This document shows, piece by piece, positions 1 to 6,942 of a DNA stretch of 31,208 bases (the first letter of the stretch is position 1; each line of letters starts with the position of its first letter). This stretch comes from a virus. A model generated the notes under the pieces. That model saw only the letters and a program-made list of their open reading frames with translations. It was not told the origin of the DNA and ran no database searches. The stretch covers positions 1 through 31,208 of the IMG/VR virus record IMGVR_UViG_3300046692_000159. One strand, given 5' to 3'. A program made the position numbers and the translations under genes.

Positions 1-209
1 AATATATAATATTGAACGCGTTAGCGCGTCCTGGCCAATCCGGCTCACCCATAGTTCGAAAAGACACCGGAGAAGTTGTCGCGATTTTATGTGGGGCGTA
101 CAATCCTAATTCTCAAGGTTGGGTAGAAGTCGGCGGGATTAATCCAGCTGTCCTACATCAAACCACACATGCAGTTTCTGCCGAATATCTGAAGGAGATG
201 CTATTATGA
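1..209 (+). CDS. C-terminal part of a trypsin-like serine protease (cut by window edge)
   Basis: The reading frame is open to the left edge of the window, so only the last 65 to 69 residues are seen and the true start lies upstream. The visible part contains PGQSGSPIV, which matches the GxSGSP nucleophile motif of trypsin/chymotrypsin-fold peptidases, followed by short beta-strand-like stretches (EVVAILCGAY, GWVEVGGI) as expected for the second barrel. The catalytic His and Asp would be upstream and cannot be checked. The stop codon overlaps the start of the next gene (ATGA type), so the two are probably translated together. Stand-alone trypsin-like domains beside small helper proteins occur in bacterial conflict systems, but substrate and role are unknown here. 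Base composition is lower in GC than the phage genes to the right. It may be host DNA or an accessory cargo gene. Confidence 0.7.
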   Translation, partial: YIILNALARPGQSGSPIVRKDTGEVVAILCGAYNPNSQGWVEVGGINPAVLHQTTHAVSAEYLKEMLL

Positions 210-643
210 GCGATGTAACTGATGATTTTTTTACTGACGATTCGCAAGAATGGATCTCTACTCTGCCAGCTTTTCAACAGAAAAGCATAAATGCATTAAT
301 CGCCCAAGGTATTAGCTTAGAAGACATAGCAATCCAATGGGTATCTGCATCTGCTGCAACGACCGCCCCATTTTCAGCAGGAGCACCTGCGCCATCCGGG
401 AAAGATTTCTTGGAGAAATTAAAATTGGAGATACGTGCTTTTATTTGTGGCGACAAAAAATACGAAAAAGACCGTGAGGAAATTAGTAAGGCAAAACAAA
501 GCTTGCAGCTCGCCTTCGTAACCAGCGTCTCTGCAGCGGTCGCGCCTCATATAGGGGCAAATGCAACGGTTATACTTCCCATTGCAGCATTAGTCCTTGC
601 CAACATAGGGAAAATTTCCAAGAATGCATGGTGCAGTACATAA
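206..643 (+). CDS. Small protein with hydrophobic C-terminus, partner of the protease gene
   Basis: This 145-residue protein starts at an ATG overlapping the protease stop by four bases. Residues 1 to 45 are acidic and probably helical; residues 46 to 68 form a low-complexity Ala/Pro/Ser linker; residues about 69 to 105 are charged and helical (FLEKLKLEIRAF, then KKYEKDREEISKAK); residues 106 to 136 are strongly hydrophobic (alternating Ala, Val, Ile, Leu), ending in a short basic KISKNAW tail. This looks like a membrane-anchoring or pore-like hairpin behind a cytosolic helical part. I do not recognise a named family with certainty; similar tails occur in uncharacterised proteins encoded next to trypsin-like peptidases. 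The overlap suggests a two-gene module in which the protease might act on, or be tethered by, this protein. That is inference only. Confidence 0.65.
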   Translation: MSDVTDDFFTDDSQEWISTLPAFQQKSINALIAQGISLEDIAIQWVSASAATTAPFSAGAPAPSGKDFLEKLKLEIRAFICGDKKYEKDREEISKAKQSLQLAFVTSVSAAVAPHIGANATVILPIAALVLANIGKISKNAWCST

Positions 644-875
644 ATGACTTACTTCAGATTCTAACTCGTGCCAGCCATATAGGCTCTATGCCGTTCCGCG
701 TGAAACTTGACGTTAGGCCGAAAGGCGTATGACGTCACCTGACATAGGCTATGAACCTCGCAGGCCCGGCAACCTAGGGAAGTCAGGGGGCGCGCTTCCT
801 AAGCATCACCCTGCGCTCCAACCCCTGATTGCCCCTCCAATCCCATCGCTTAGCCCCGGAATTAGCCCCAGCTAT

Positions 876-2036
876 CTACCGCCCCACTTCCGGCCGTTCT
901 CTGAACGCTCCAGACCGCACATTCGTTTCCGCTTCAAACCGGAGGGGAGCAAACCAACTGGGAGCATACTGTCGCGCTATGCCTTGGAAGCGGATTTCGA
1001 TAAATCGGTAAGAGAGTTCTGCCGAAATGGTGATTAGAATAATTAAGGTAATTAATGCAATGGCGACATTTCTCACCGAAACGTCGAGCCCGCATGTCCG
1101 CGACATTATTTCCCTAGTCACCAATATTAATGGCAGGTGACATAAGTACACCGAGTAAGAGCGCTCGCCGATCCAAACTAACGGTTTCGACGCCTTAAAT
1201 TTAGAGAAAATGTTTTCACCCAATGTCGATGCTAGGCACAGCCACGCGCCCACAGCGATTGCAGGAAGCGAAAAGGGTTGCGGCAGAGAAGTGGGCGCAC
1301 TCACACAAATCAATACACCGCAAACGAATAGTATTAATGAAATTCCTTGATGTTGAGAACGCTTCATTAGCGGGGTTGTCTTTTCCAACGCTAAACCGGT
1401 CAATGCACCTAGCGTAAACGCTTGAAGGCGAAACGCCCAAACATAAGAAAAGCTTGGTCCTGGCAGAAATGCCATAAACAAGCCCACAGCTAGCATTACC
1501 GCTAATGCCCGGTGCCTACCAACAATACAGATCAGCGTCGTGAGAAGGGCGTAAAGTTGCCATTCGAGTGACAATGACCAAGTGACACCATTGAAGTCAG
1601 CGCTGCCACAGGCCCCAAATCCAGCCTGAACGCAGTTTACCCAGTAAGCGTTAGATATCCCCAAAAAAGCAGTGGCCGCACCGATAGCGACCTTCGTGGG
1701 ATCTGCGCCTTGCACGGAGCTAGTGAAAAATGAAACTCCGATTGAAAAAATCCCCCAAAAGACCAACGCTGGGAAGAGTCTCGCTACTCGTCGCGCCCAA
1801 AATCCAGAGACTGCATGTTTTATGGAACTAGTGCCGAGATCCCGCAGGAATGTCCGGTAGATTAAGAACCCAGATATTGCGAAAAATATATCAACCCCAG
1901 GCCAAAAAGAGAAATGTTCAAAAAGCCTCGCATAAGATTCTGGGGTCGGCAGCCTTGATCGGTAGTGCTGCATTAGCACGAGTAGGATCGCAACAGCACG
2001 CAGGCATTGTATGTCGTTATTTTTTTTAGAAACCAT
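876..2036 (-). CDS. Acyltransferase family 3 (OafA/YrhL-like) integral membrane protein
   Basis: A 386-residue polytopic protein. The N-terminus has the family hallmark: an Arg in QCLRAVAI followed by a hydrophobic helix ending in LMQHYRS, the R-x10-H active-site signature, then FWPGVDIFFAISGFLIY, the second conserved segment. About ten hydrophobic helices follow to near residue 350. Family members transfer acetyl or similar groups onto surface sugars such as O-antigen or other glycans. It lies on the same strand as, and just after, the phage lysis genes, is lower in GC than them, and has a possible promoter of its own at 2068 to 2073. This fits a lysogenic-conversion gene that changes the host surface and could block superinfection. 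The 3' end reaches the unassigned region near the left end. The exact sugar acceptor cannot be inferred. Confidence 0.88.
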   Translation of the reverse strand: MVSKKNNDIQCLRAVAILLVLMQHYRSRLPTPESYARLFEHFSFWPGVDIFFAISGFLIYRTFLRDLGTSSIKHAVSGFWARRVARLFPALVFWGIFSIGVSFFTSSVQGADPTKVAIGAATAFLGISNAYWVNCVQAGFGACGSADFNGVTWSLSLEWQLYALLTTLICIVGRHRALAVMLAVGLFMAFLPGPSFSYVWAFRLQAFTLGALTGLALEKTTPLMKRSQHQGISLILFVCGVLICVSAPTSLPQPFSLPAIAVGAWLCLASTLGENIFSKFKASKPLVWIGERSYSVYLCHLPLILVTREIMSRTCGLDVSVRNVAIALITLIILITISAELSYRFIEIRFQGIARQYAPSWFAPLRFEAETNVRSGAFRERPEVGR

Positions 2037-2067
2037 GTCATGTTGATCAGTGGAAATGTGACTCGCG

Positions 2068-2073
2068 ATTCTA
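2068..2073 (-). promoter_or_regulatory. Possible extended -10 element for the acyltransferase gene
   Basis: On the minus strand TGTTAGAAT gives a TGn-extended -10 (TAGAAT) about 31 bases upstream of the acyltransferase ATG, placing a start site near 2061. No convincing -35 is visible at 16 to 18 bases, so the assignment is weak. It would allow expression in the lysogen independently of the late phage transcript. Confidence 0.3.
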
Positions 2074-2164
2074 ACATCGCCCTACTAGCTTCAGGACGAT
2101 CATGCGCTCAAATTTTGCAAAACCGCCGGCAACTCGGGCCAACGCAGCATTAGTTCTATTCGAG

Positions 2165-2198
2165 GCCGGCCGTGGCTGTTAACGCAGTCACGACCGGC
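2165..2198. repeat. Ten-base-pair inverted repeat after the lysozyme gene
   Basis: GCCGGCCGTG at 2165 to 2174 pairs with CACGACCGGC at 2189 to 2198 (nine Watson-Crick pairs and one G-T) around a 14-base loop. It sits between the end of the late operon and the acyltransferase gene. There is no U-tract directly after it on the minus strand, so it is not a canonical terminator, though it might still stall or protect the late transcript. Confidence 0.4.
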
Positions 2199-2212
2199 GC
2201 TCTGTCTTTTTG

Positions 2213-2230
2213 TGTGCAGACGTCTGCACA
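2213..2230. repeat. Perfect 18-bp palindrome TGTGCAGACGTCTGCACA, copy 1
   Basis: A perfect palindrome just downstream of the lysozyme stop. An identical 18-mer occurs at 21867 to 21884 inside the large terminase gene, and a 16/18 relative at 6808 to 6825 inside the gene after the tail-tip protein. A repeated perfect palindrome of this length is unlikely by chance and suggests a protein-binding site or a highly iterated genomic word. Confidence 0.75.
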
Positions 2231-2239
2231 GTTCTTTTC

Positions 2240-2692
2240 CTACCTGTCAGCCGCAAGGTAAGCAGCACGTTCGTGCTGCCGGCGAATCACCAAGCCCGCT
2301 ATCACTCGCCCACCGGCTCGAATCCAAAGCAGGAAGCGCTCGGCGGCCCCCGCGAACTCCTGCCGCATAGTCAATCGGCACACCGAGCTGGCGCCGAACG
2401 CGCCGACCCCGATGTTGTACGCCAGGCTGACGCAGGCGGCAACCCGCTCAGGTGGCTCCAGGTGCAATGCAGGGCAACGAGCCAGGGTGGCCAGTAAGAA
2501 CTGGCCAACCCGGTGCAGCAGTACCGCGTCAGCCTGCTCTTGCGTCCAAATCATGCCTTCCTTGATACCTAACGTTTCACCCCAGCCTATTGTCCAGACG
2601 CCAGCGACATCCTGATACGCCTGCAGGCGGCAGCCCTCAAAGGCCTTGATCATCGCAATGGCAAGGACCAGGGCATCCGACATCGGCGTCAT
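2240..2692 (-). CDS. Endolysin, T4-type lysozyme (GH24)
   Basis: This 150-residue enzyme cleaves the glycan strands of peptidoglycan at the end of infection. The catalytic triad is visible with T4-lysozyme spacing: Glu19 in KAFEG, Asp28 in YQDVAG and Thr34 in TIGWG. Family length is about 145 to 170 residues, so it is complete. There is no cleavable signal peptide; the N-terminus (residues 7 to 15) is short and hydrophobic but lies directly against the catalytic Glu, so export as a signal-anchor endolysin is doubtful and a holin is expected to release it. The start overlaps the stop of the upstream holin-like gene by four bases, indicating coupled translation in a lysis cassette. It is the last gene of the late minus-strand series. 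Confidence 0.92.
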   Translation of the reverse strand: MTPMSDALVLAIAMIKAFEGCRLQAYQDVAGVWTIGWGETLGIKEGMIWTQEQADAVLLHRVGQFLLATLARCPALHLEPPERVAACVSLAYNIGVGAFGASSVCRLTMRQEFAGAAERFLLWIRAGGRVIAGLVIRRQHERAAYLAADR

Positions 2693-3162
2693 TTGCGCTT
2701 GTCCACAACGCGCCCGACGAAATAGAAGGACAGGATGCCGGTCAGGATGGCACGGTCTTCACTGTCGTAGACTTGCAGGGACGCGCCCCAGATGTCGCCT
2801 CCGGCATGCAATGCGGTCATGAACAGCGCCACCTTGGCCACGCCGTACAACGCCAGGACGTAATAGGTCGTCAGCGGACGCACCAGGAAGTTCATCGCAT
2901 CGACCCACCAGATGCCCAACGGCTGCATTTGTCCTTGCAGCGCTGTTTTCTGCGCATCGAGCAGGGCCAGCGTCTGGTCCACGCCGCCCTGGTATTCCAC
3001 GGTTGCCTGACGGCTGGCCGCGCGTGTTTGCTCCAGCTGGAACTGCCGGTCAAGCATGGCCAGCTCGTGGGTGTTGTCGGTCGTCTTGTTCAGGAAGGCC
3101 AACAGCTCGGGCAGCAGGCGCATCAGGCCGCCTCCCATCATGGTCAACAGAGAGAGAATCAT
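2689..3162 (-). CDS. Putative phage holin (3TM-holin-like)
   Basis: A 157-residue protein. Residues 1 to 24 form a hydrophobic or amphipathic N-terminal helix; residues 25 to 80 are polar and helical (NKTTDNTHELAML, many Gln); then come a hydrophobic segment containing LVRPLTTYYVLALYG and a last one at ILTGILSFYFVGRVV, with a basic VDKRK end. The RPLT-plus-hydrophobic arrangement resembles the holin-of-3TMs family of gene-transfer-agent and phage lysis modules. It is translationally coupled to the lysozyme gene downstream. It probably forms membrane lesions that let the lysozyme reach the cell wall. A second membrane protein is encoded just upstream, so one of the two could be an antiholin. 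Confidence 0.7.
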   Translation of the reverse strand: MILSLLTMMGGGLMRLLPELLAFLNKTTDNTHELAMLDRQFQLEQTRAASRQATVEYQGGVDQTLALLDAQKTALQGQMQPLGIWWVDAMNFLVRPLTTYYVLALYGVAKVALFMTALHAGGDIWGASLQVYDSEDRAILTGILSFYFVGRVVDKRK

Positions 3163-3280
3163 TTAAATCCTTTCAGCGCCCCGCAGGATGCAGTACTGGT
3201 TATGGCGGCCGCCAGCGGCCTCATGAAGACATCGATGCGGTCAGTGGCCAGCGGCATGAGCGCCAACAGTTGAGGCGCCC

Positions 3281-3724
3281 TCACAGCGCGCCTCGCACAT
3301 CCTTGACGGCCCCGGCCGCGTCCTGCACCAGCTCGCCGATGTCCTTGTCCTTGCGCTTGTCGAACCAGCGAACAATGCCGCCGATGATCCACCAGGCGGG
3401 CAGGCCGGCGACGACCATCAACGGGCCAGCGATAAAAAGAAAGCCGAGCGCCGGGTCGCTGCCGTACATGACGGCCACGTCGCGCGCGGCATCGAACAGC
3501 GAGGGCCACCAGCTGCGCATCATGACGACCAGAACAGGGCCGAGAATACTGGACGACAGGATGGTGCATAGGAAGCGCACGAACGCCTCCTTGACGGTCT
3601 TGGGCCACATGAACATGAAGGCCAGGGAGGTGGCGATGGCGCCGGCTGCGACCGGCACCCCGAAATATTTGAGGAGGGCGCCGCCGGCGGCGGCAGTGGT
3701 TTCGATTGGCATAGGTACTTTCAT
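3281..3724 (-). CDS. Small three-helix membrane protein, candidate holin or antiholin
   Basis: A 147-residue protein with three clear hydrophobic segments: roughly residues 18 to 41, 47 to 68 and 92 to 116, the last ending before the charged RWFDKRKDKD stretch and an amphipathic C-terminal tail. That topology is typical of class I holins. It lies between the fibre-assembly gene and the other holin candidate, and its ATG (3724) follows only four bases after the U-tract of a terminator-like hairpin. The Shine-Dalgarno signal is weak; an alternative ATG at 3712 gives a protein four residues shorter. I do not recognise a named family. Its place in the lysis cassette is the main argument for function. 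Confidence 0.6.
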   Translation of the reverse strand: MKVPMPIETTAAAGGALLKYFGVPVAAGAIATSLAFMFMWPKTVKEAFVRFLCTILSSSILGPVLVVMMRSWWPSLFDAARDVAVMYGSDPALGFLFIAGPLMVVAGLPAWWIIGGIVRWFDKRKDKDIGELVQDAAGAVKDVRGAL

Positions 3725-3727
3725 AAT

Positions 3728-3750
3728 AAAAAAACCCGCACGCGGCGGGT
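3728..3750 (-). terminator. Intrinsic terminator after the tail-fibre assembly gene
   Basis: On the minus strand ACCCGC pairs with GCGGGT around a five-base loop and is followed by seven T residues. It separates the fibre genes from the lysis genes and ends four bases before the next start codon. Confidence 0.75.
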
Positions 3751-3775
3751 AGTGGTTGTAAAAGCTTTACGTGGA

Positions 3776-4231
3776 TTAGTCCGGCCAGGTAAATGGCGGC
3801 ATCATGGCCACCGCCTCTTCCGGGCTTGGCATTGGCGCCTCGCCCTTCGCCACCAGGTCGAGGTACTGATAGGCCTTGGCCCAGGTCTGCGCCATCCATT
3901 GCTGTAGGGCGTTGCCCTCGATGCGGAAACGCTCGCAGCGCTGAAACAGGGGCGACCCATCGTCAACAACCGGAGCAGGGCTTGCATAGGCGCAGGCGCT
4001 CTTGATGTCATCGTAGCCCCGCGTGCGCGCCATTTCATCCATTGCCCTCTGAATGGCTACTTCGCCCAACTTCAGCAGCGCGGCCGGGTCCGGCGCCTCT
4101 GGTGGCGTCGGTGTGTTACCAGCAGCCAGCCAAGCCAGATACTCTGCGTAGTCGGTATTGCCATCAGCGAAGGGAATGCATGCACCATCTCCAGTACGGA
4201 TGACCGAGTTTGAGTTTGTAAGTGTGTACAT
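3776..4231 (-). CDS. Putative tail-fibre assembly chaperone
   Basis: A 151-residue protein starting directly after the stop codon of the tail-fibre gene (TAA then ATG), so the two are coupled. The N-terminal part contains a phrase typical of tail-fibre assembly proteins, DYAEYLAWLAAGNTP, followed by an acidic Pro-rich hinge and an Ala/Glu-rich helical region (LGEVAIQRAMDEMARTRGYDD). Such proteins help fold or attach the fibre encoded just upstream and are usually exchanged together with the receptor-binding end of that fibre. Homology is judged only from pattern and position. A terminator hairpin follows the gene. Confidence 0.65.
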   Translation of the reverse strand: MYTLTNSNSVIRTGDGACIPFADGNTDYAEYLAWLAAGNTPTPPEAPDPAALLKLGEVAIQRAMDEMARTRGYDDIKSACAYASPAPVVDDGSPLFQRCERFRIEGNALQQWMAQTWAKAYQYLDLVAKGEAPMPSPEEAVAMMPPFTWPD

Positions 4232-6070
4232 TTATAGCCCCGCTGTCAGTAGGTCAACACGATCTAGTACGTAGCAATCTCCTGCCGCGGTCTTAACCCC
4301 CTCAGCCCTAAACCCATAGACCCCAGGAAAAATATTTAGACCGCTCATGCCGACTACCGTACCCGGAGCTAAATTGATAGCAGTCGGTGTAACTCGCATG
4401 GGTACGACGTATGTCTGGGTCACTGTCAGCCGCGCGGTTGCATTTGCGGTGTCATCCCTAACTGCCCACGTAACTTTTTGCGCGTATCGCTGACACAGCA
4501 TCGTCTCAAACCCGATTGGGCGTTTGTCGAATAGTGTGGCGACAGAGCCAATCTCAAATTGAGCGTCTGTGATGGTAATCGCGCTTGTCGAACGCACTGT
4601 AAAGCTGACGCCACACTCCACGTAACTCCCAGCGCCGACAGTCTTTCCGACGATACTCGGCATAGCAAAATTCCCCGAATATCTTGATATGGTGTTATTT
4701 GGGGTAAAGCCCACAGGGGTTTGAGAAACTGCGGCAGACCCGCCAGAGCCAAAGTTTTGAAGCGTATAAATAGTCGAGACAAGCGCCGCCTCGGCAGTAG
4801 CTACATGGAAGGACGCTGTGGCGGTCTGTCCGGCGAGAGTGTCAGCGCCCTCAACGCGCTGCGCAACAAAAACAGCCCCTGTTGTGGGTGCTATAGCAAA
4901 ACTCACGCGCATACGCCTATGCACATCCGAGCCATCAAAGGTTGTCGCTGTTTGCTGGACAGTGACAGTCTGGTTGGTAGAATTGATGATCAGCCAGCAG
5001 TCTAAAACGTAGGCACTTGCGCCGGCAGCGATATTGACGCTGCCCCCGTTGTTTCTTTGATCAATGCTCATGTTGCCATTGATGAGCTTATTGTTCAGCC
5101 CCACCACCGGGCCACCATTCAGGCTGGCCACCGCGAAATTCTGCGTGCTGTCGCCGTTGCGCGCCGCCTTTTTTGTGTCCAGCTCGTTGATTGCGCCCTG
5201 CTGCGTCGTCGCAGTAACACCGCCTGCCGGCGTATTGCCAACCTGCCCGCCCCCGCCTGGGGCAGCGAGACCGGCAGCCGACAGATTGGGAACGTACCAG
5301 ATCGTGCCGTTGAATGTGCGCTCCTCCTTGGCGACGCTGTTGTAATAGCGGTCGCCCGCTTGACGGGCCGATGCGTCCGGACGTGTCGCCGGATCAGAAG
5401 CATAGCTGCCGTAGTACGCGTTGCGTGCGGTCGCCAAATTGGCCGCCGCCGCCGTCGCGCTGCCGGCCGCCGATGTCTGCGACGTCAGTGCTGTTGCCGC
5501 GCTGTTGGAAGCGGTCAGCGCAGACGCAGCTGCTGCAACCTTGGCCGCCTGCGCATCAACGGCCGCCTGCAACGTGAGCGGGTTGGCGTCGCCAACATCG
5601 CCTTTCGGCCCCTGAATGGAACCGGACTGCCAGGCGCCCTTCGCCCAGACGTACAGCACCGCCGCGATCATGTAGGCGTCGCCTTCGCTGTTGCCCGTCG
5701 CCGGCAGCTGCGCCGGCGATGCGAGAATGCCTTTCAGCTCCAGGCCGGCGCCGACCAGGTTGCCGGCGAGGTAGTCGTCCCTGAATCCGGAGAACGTCCC
5801 CAGCAGCGACGCCACTTGCTGCGCCAGCGCGACGATATAGGCTTGCGTGGGCGCCACGGAATAGGCAGCGTTGTTTGCTGCTGCACCGGCGTAAGACGTT
5901 ACCAGCGACATGCTGCCCGCCGCTGTGATCGTGTCCACCTCATAGGCCCGGCCGTCCGGGCCGAAGAAGATGGCGCCCGGCGTGACGTAGGTGATGAAGT
6001 CCGTCCCGGTCCCTGCTACTACCTTGCTGCCGGCGACCACCGATACCGTGCCGCTTCGATACCAACTCAT
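4232..6070 (-). CDS. Tail fibre / receptor-binding protein
   Basis: A 612-residue protein. Residues 1 to about 75 (MSWYRSGTVSVVAGSKVV onward) form a compact beta-rich head typical of the part that joins the fibre to the tail. A short collagen-like GPKGDVGD motif lies near residue 155, followed by an Ala-rich coiled-coil-like stem at 165 to 215 (probably trimeric) and a GNTPAGGVTATT linker near 280. From about residue 325 the protein becomes a beta-rich C-terminal domain opening with LINGNMSIDQR and YVLDCWL, a pattern seen in many receptor-binding tips. The DNA for this C-terminal part (about 4235 to 5090) is clearly richer in AT than the N-terminal half, a sign of module exchange. The gene is preceded by a terminator-like hairpin and a GAGGG ribosome site. 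Confidence 0.85.
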   Translation of the reverse strand: MSWYRSGTVSVVAGSKVVAGTGTDFITYVTPGAIFFGPDGRAYEVDTITAAGSMSLVTSYAGAAANNAAYSVAPTQAYIVALAQQVASLLGTFSGFRDDYLAGNLVGAGLELKGILASPAQLPATGNSEGDAYMIAAVLYVWAKGAWQSGSIQGPKGDVGDANPLTLQAAVDAQAAKVAAAASALTASNSAATALTSQTSAAGSATAAAANLATARNAYYGSYASDPATRPDASARQAGDRYYNSVAKEERTFNGTIWYVPNLSAAGLAAPGGGGQVGNTPAGGVTATTQQGAINELDTKKAARNGDSTQNFAVASLNGGPVVGLNNKLINGNMSIDQRNNGGSVNIAAGASAYVLDCWLIINSTNQTVTVQQTATTFDGSDVHRRMRVSFAIAPTTGAVFVAQRVEGADTLAGQTATASFHVATAEAALVSTIYTLQNFGSGGSAAVSQTPVGFTPNNTISRYSGNFAMPSIVGKTVGAGSYVECGVSFTVRSTSAITITDAQFEIGSVATLFDKRPIGFETMLCQRYAQKVTWAVRDDTANATARLTVTQTYVVPMRVTPTAINLAPGTVVGMSGLNIFPGVYGFRAEGVKTAAGDCYVLDRVDLLTAGL

Positions 6071-6083
6071 ATGATGTATCCCT

Positions 6084-6113
6084 CAAAAGAAAAGGCCGCC
6101 CAACTGGGCGGCC
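6084..6113 (-). terminator. Intrinsic terminator upstream of the tail-fibre gene
   Basis: On the minus strand GGCCGCCC pairs with GGGCGGCC around a four-base loop, followed by TTTTCTTTT. It lies between the stop of the accessory tail gene at 6138 and the tail-fibre start, so it marks a boundary between late transcription modules. Confidence 0.75.
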
Positions 6114-6137
6114 CTCGTATCCGTCAGTGCGCGGCAA

Positions 6138-6551
6138 TCAACCCGCCGCGCACCGTCCAATTTCTGCGATGACGTCCCGCGTCACCCTGACCGCCTGCGC
6201 GACCGTGGTGGCGGCGGCAAGCCGATCCTTCCCGACAACACGCACCGCCTCGATGGCAGGGCCAGCGCGGCGCGCGGCGTCGCCGCGTGCCTTGACCCGC
6301 GTGGCCACTTCGTTCAGCGAACTGCCTGAACGGCCTGCCTCTGCCTCGATCCACAGGTAGACGCCCGGTGGTGGGCTGTCGAATGCCAGCACAGCGCAGG
6401 CCTCCCAATACTTGTCGTTGTAAATAGCCGCCTGCCCGGCAAGGCTGGTCGCGAACCGCTCGCGCGCCTGCAGGGCCGCCTGGTCGATTTCACGGCGCCC
6501 CCACGCCACCGCATCACCGAGGCCCTCGAATGGGTGAAGGACAAGCCGCAT
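6138..6551 (-). CDS. Unknown phage protein between tail-tip and tail-fibre genes
   Basis: The probable start is the ATG at 6551 (MRLVLHPFEGLGDA), giving 137 residues; a longer in-frame ORF upstream lacks support. It overlaps the preceding gene by 38 bases. The N-terminal half is compact, with aromatic residues (YNDKYWEACAVLAF and PPPGVYLWIEAEAG); the second half is Ala/Arg-rich and helical (NEVATRVKARGDAARRAG). I do not recognise a family. Position between the central tail-tip protein and the fibre suggests a tail baseplate accessory or assembly factor, but this is by context alone. Confidence 0.6.
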   Translation of the reverse strand: MRLVLHPFEGLGDAVAWGRREIDQAALQARERFATSLAGQAAIYNDKYWEACAVLAFDSPPPGVYLWIEAEAGRSGSSLNEVATRVKARGDAARRAGPAIEAVRVVGKDRLAAATTVAQAVRVTRDVIAEIGRCAAG

Positions 6552-6942
6552 CGACAGTGACCTCCAGATCTCGGTATGGGAACGACTCGACGCGCACCAG
6601 GTAAGCACCAGGCCGTGCGAAGGTCAGGCAAATATCCGTCCCGTCCGCGATGTCTGACAGCGATACAGGCCCCGTCACCGCGACTTTCGACCCGGCAGGC
6701 ACGCCTGCGATCACGACCTCGTCCGTTCCGTCCGCAGCAGCAGCCATCGCGGAGAACACCGCCGGATTGACCGGCCGGGACACAAGCGCGCCGTTGACCA
6801 CGTACTGTGTGCGGACGTCTGCACTTCCCTCCAGAACAAAGCGCCCTTGCGCCTCCTCCTGCTGTAACTCGAACATGGATTCAGGAATGCGCCCGGTCTG
6901 CAGGATGCGCCCCTCGTTGTTGTGGATGATGTAATCCCTCAC
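6514..6942 (-). CDS. Unknown tail-associated protein after the tail-tip gene
   Basis: A 142-residue protein beginning at a GTG codon that overlaps the stop of the tail-tip gene (GTGA), which argues for translational coupling. The first 30 residues (MRDYIIHNNEGRILQTGRIP) resemble the start of small fibre-associated proteins. The centre (QYVVNGALVSRPVNPAVFSA) and the C-terminal part (residues 70 to 130, with a PAGSKVAVTGP turn and alternating hydrophobic residues) suggest an immunoglobulin-like or other beta sandwich. No enzyme motif is seen. A variant of the 18-bp palindrome lies within the gene at 6808 to 6825. Function is not assigned. Confidence 0.6.
   Translation of the reverse strand: MRDYIIHNNEGRILQTGRIPESMFELQQEEAQGRFVLEGSADVRTQYVVNGALVSRPVNPAVFSAMAAAADGTDEVVIAGVPAGSKVAVTGPVSLSDIADGTDICLTFARPGAYLVRVESFPYRDLEVTVDAACPSPIRGPR
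6808..6825. repeat. Variant (16/18) of the 18-bp palindrome
   Basis: Differs from the perfect copies at 2213 and 21867 at positions 6 and 18 only. It lies within coding sequence. Confidence 0.5.

Noticed and set aside
729-1037. Plus-strand ORF of 102 codons near the acyltransferase end
   Set aside because: Pro/Arg/Ser-rich, no ribosome site, and more than half lies opposite the acyltransferase coding sequence, which has clear family motifs.
3159-3257. Short minus-strand frame ending at the holin start, with a TASC sequence, considered as an Rz1-like lipoprotein
   Set aside because: The residues before the Cys do not form a lipobox (no Leu at -3), the mature part would be only eight residues, and there is no ribosome site.
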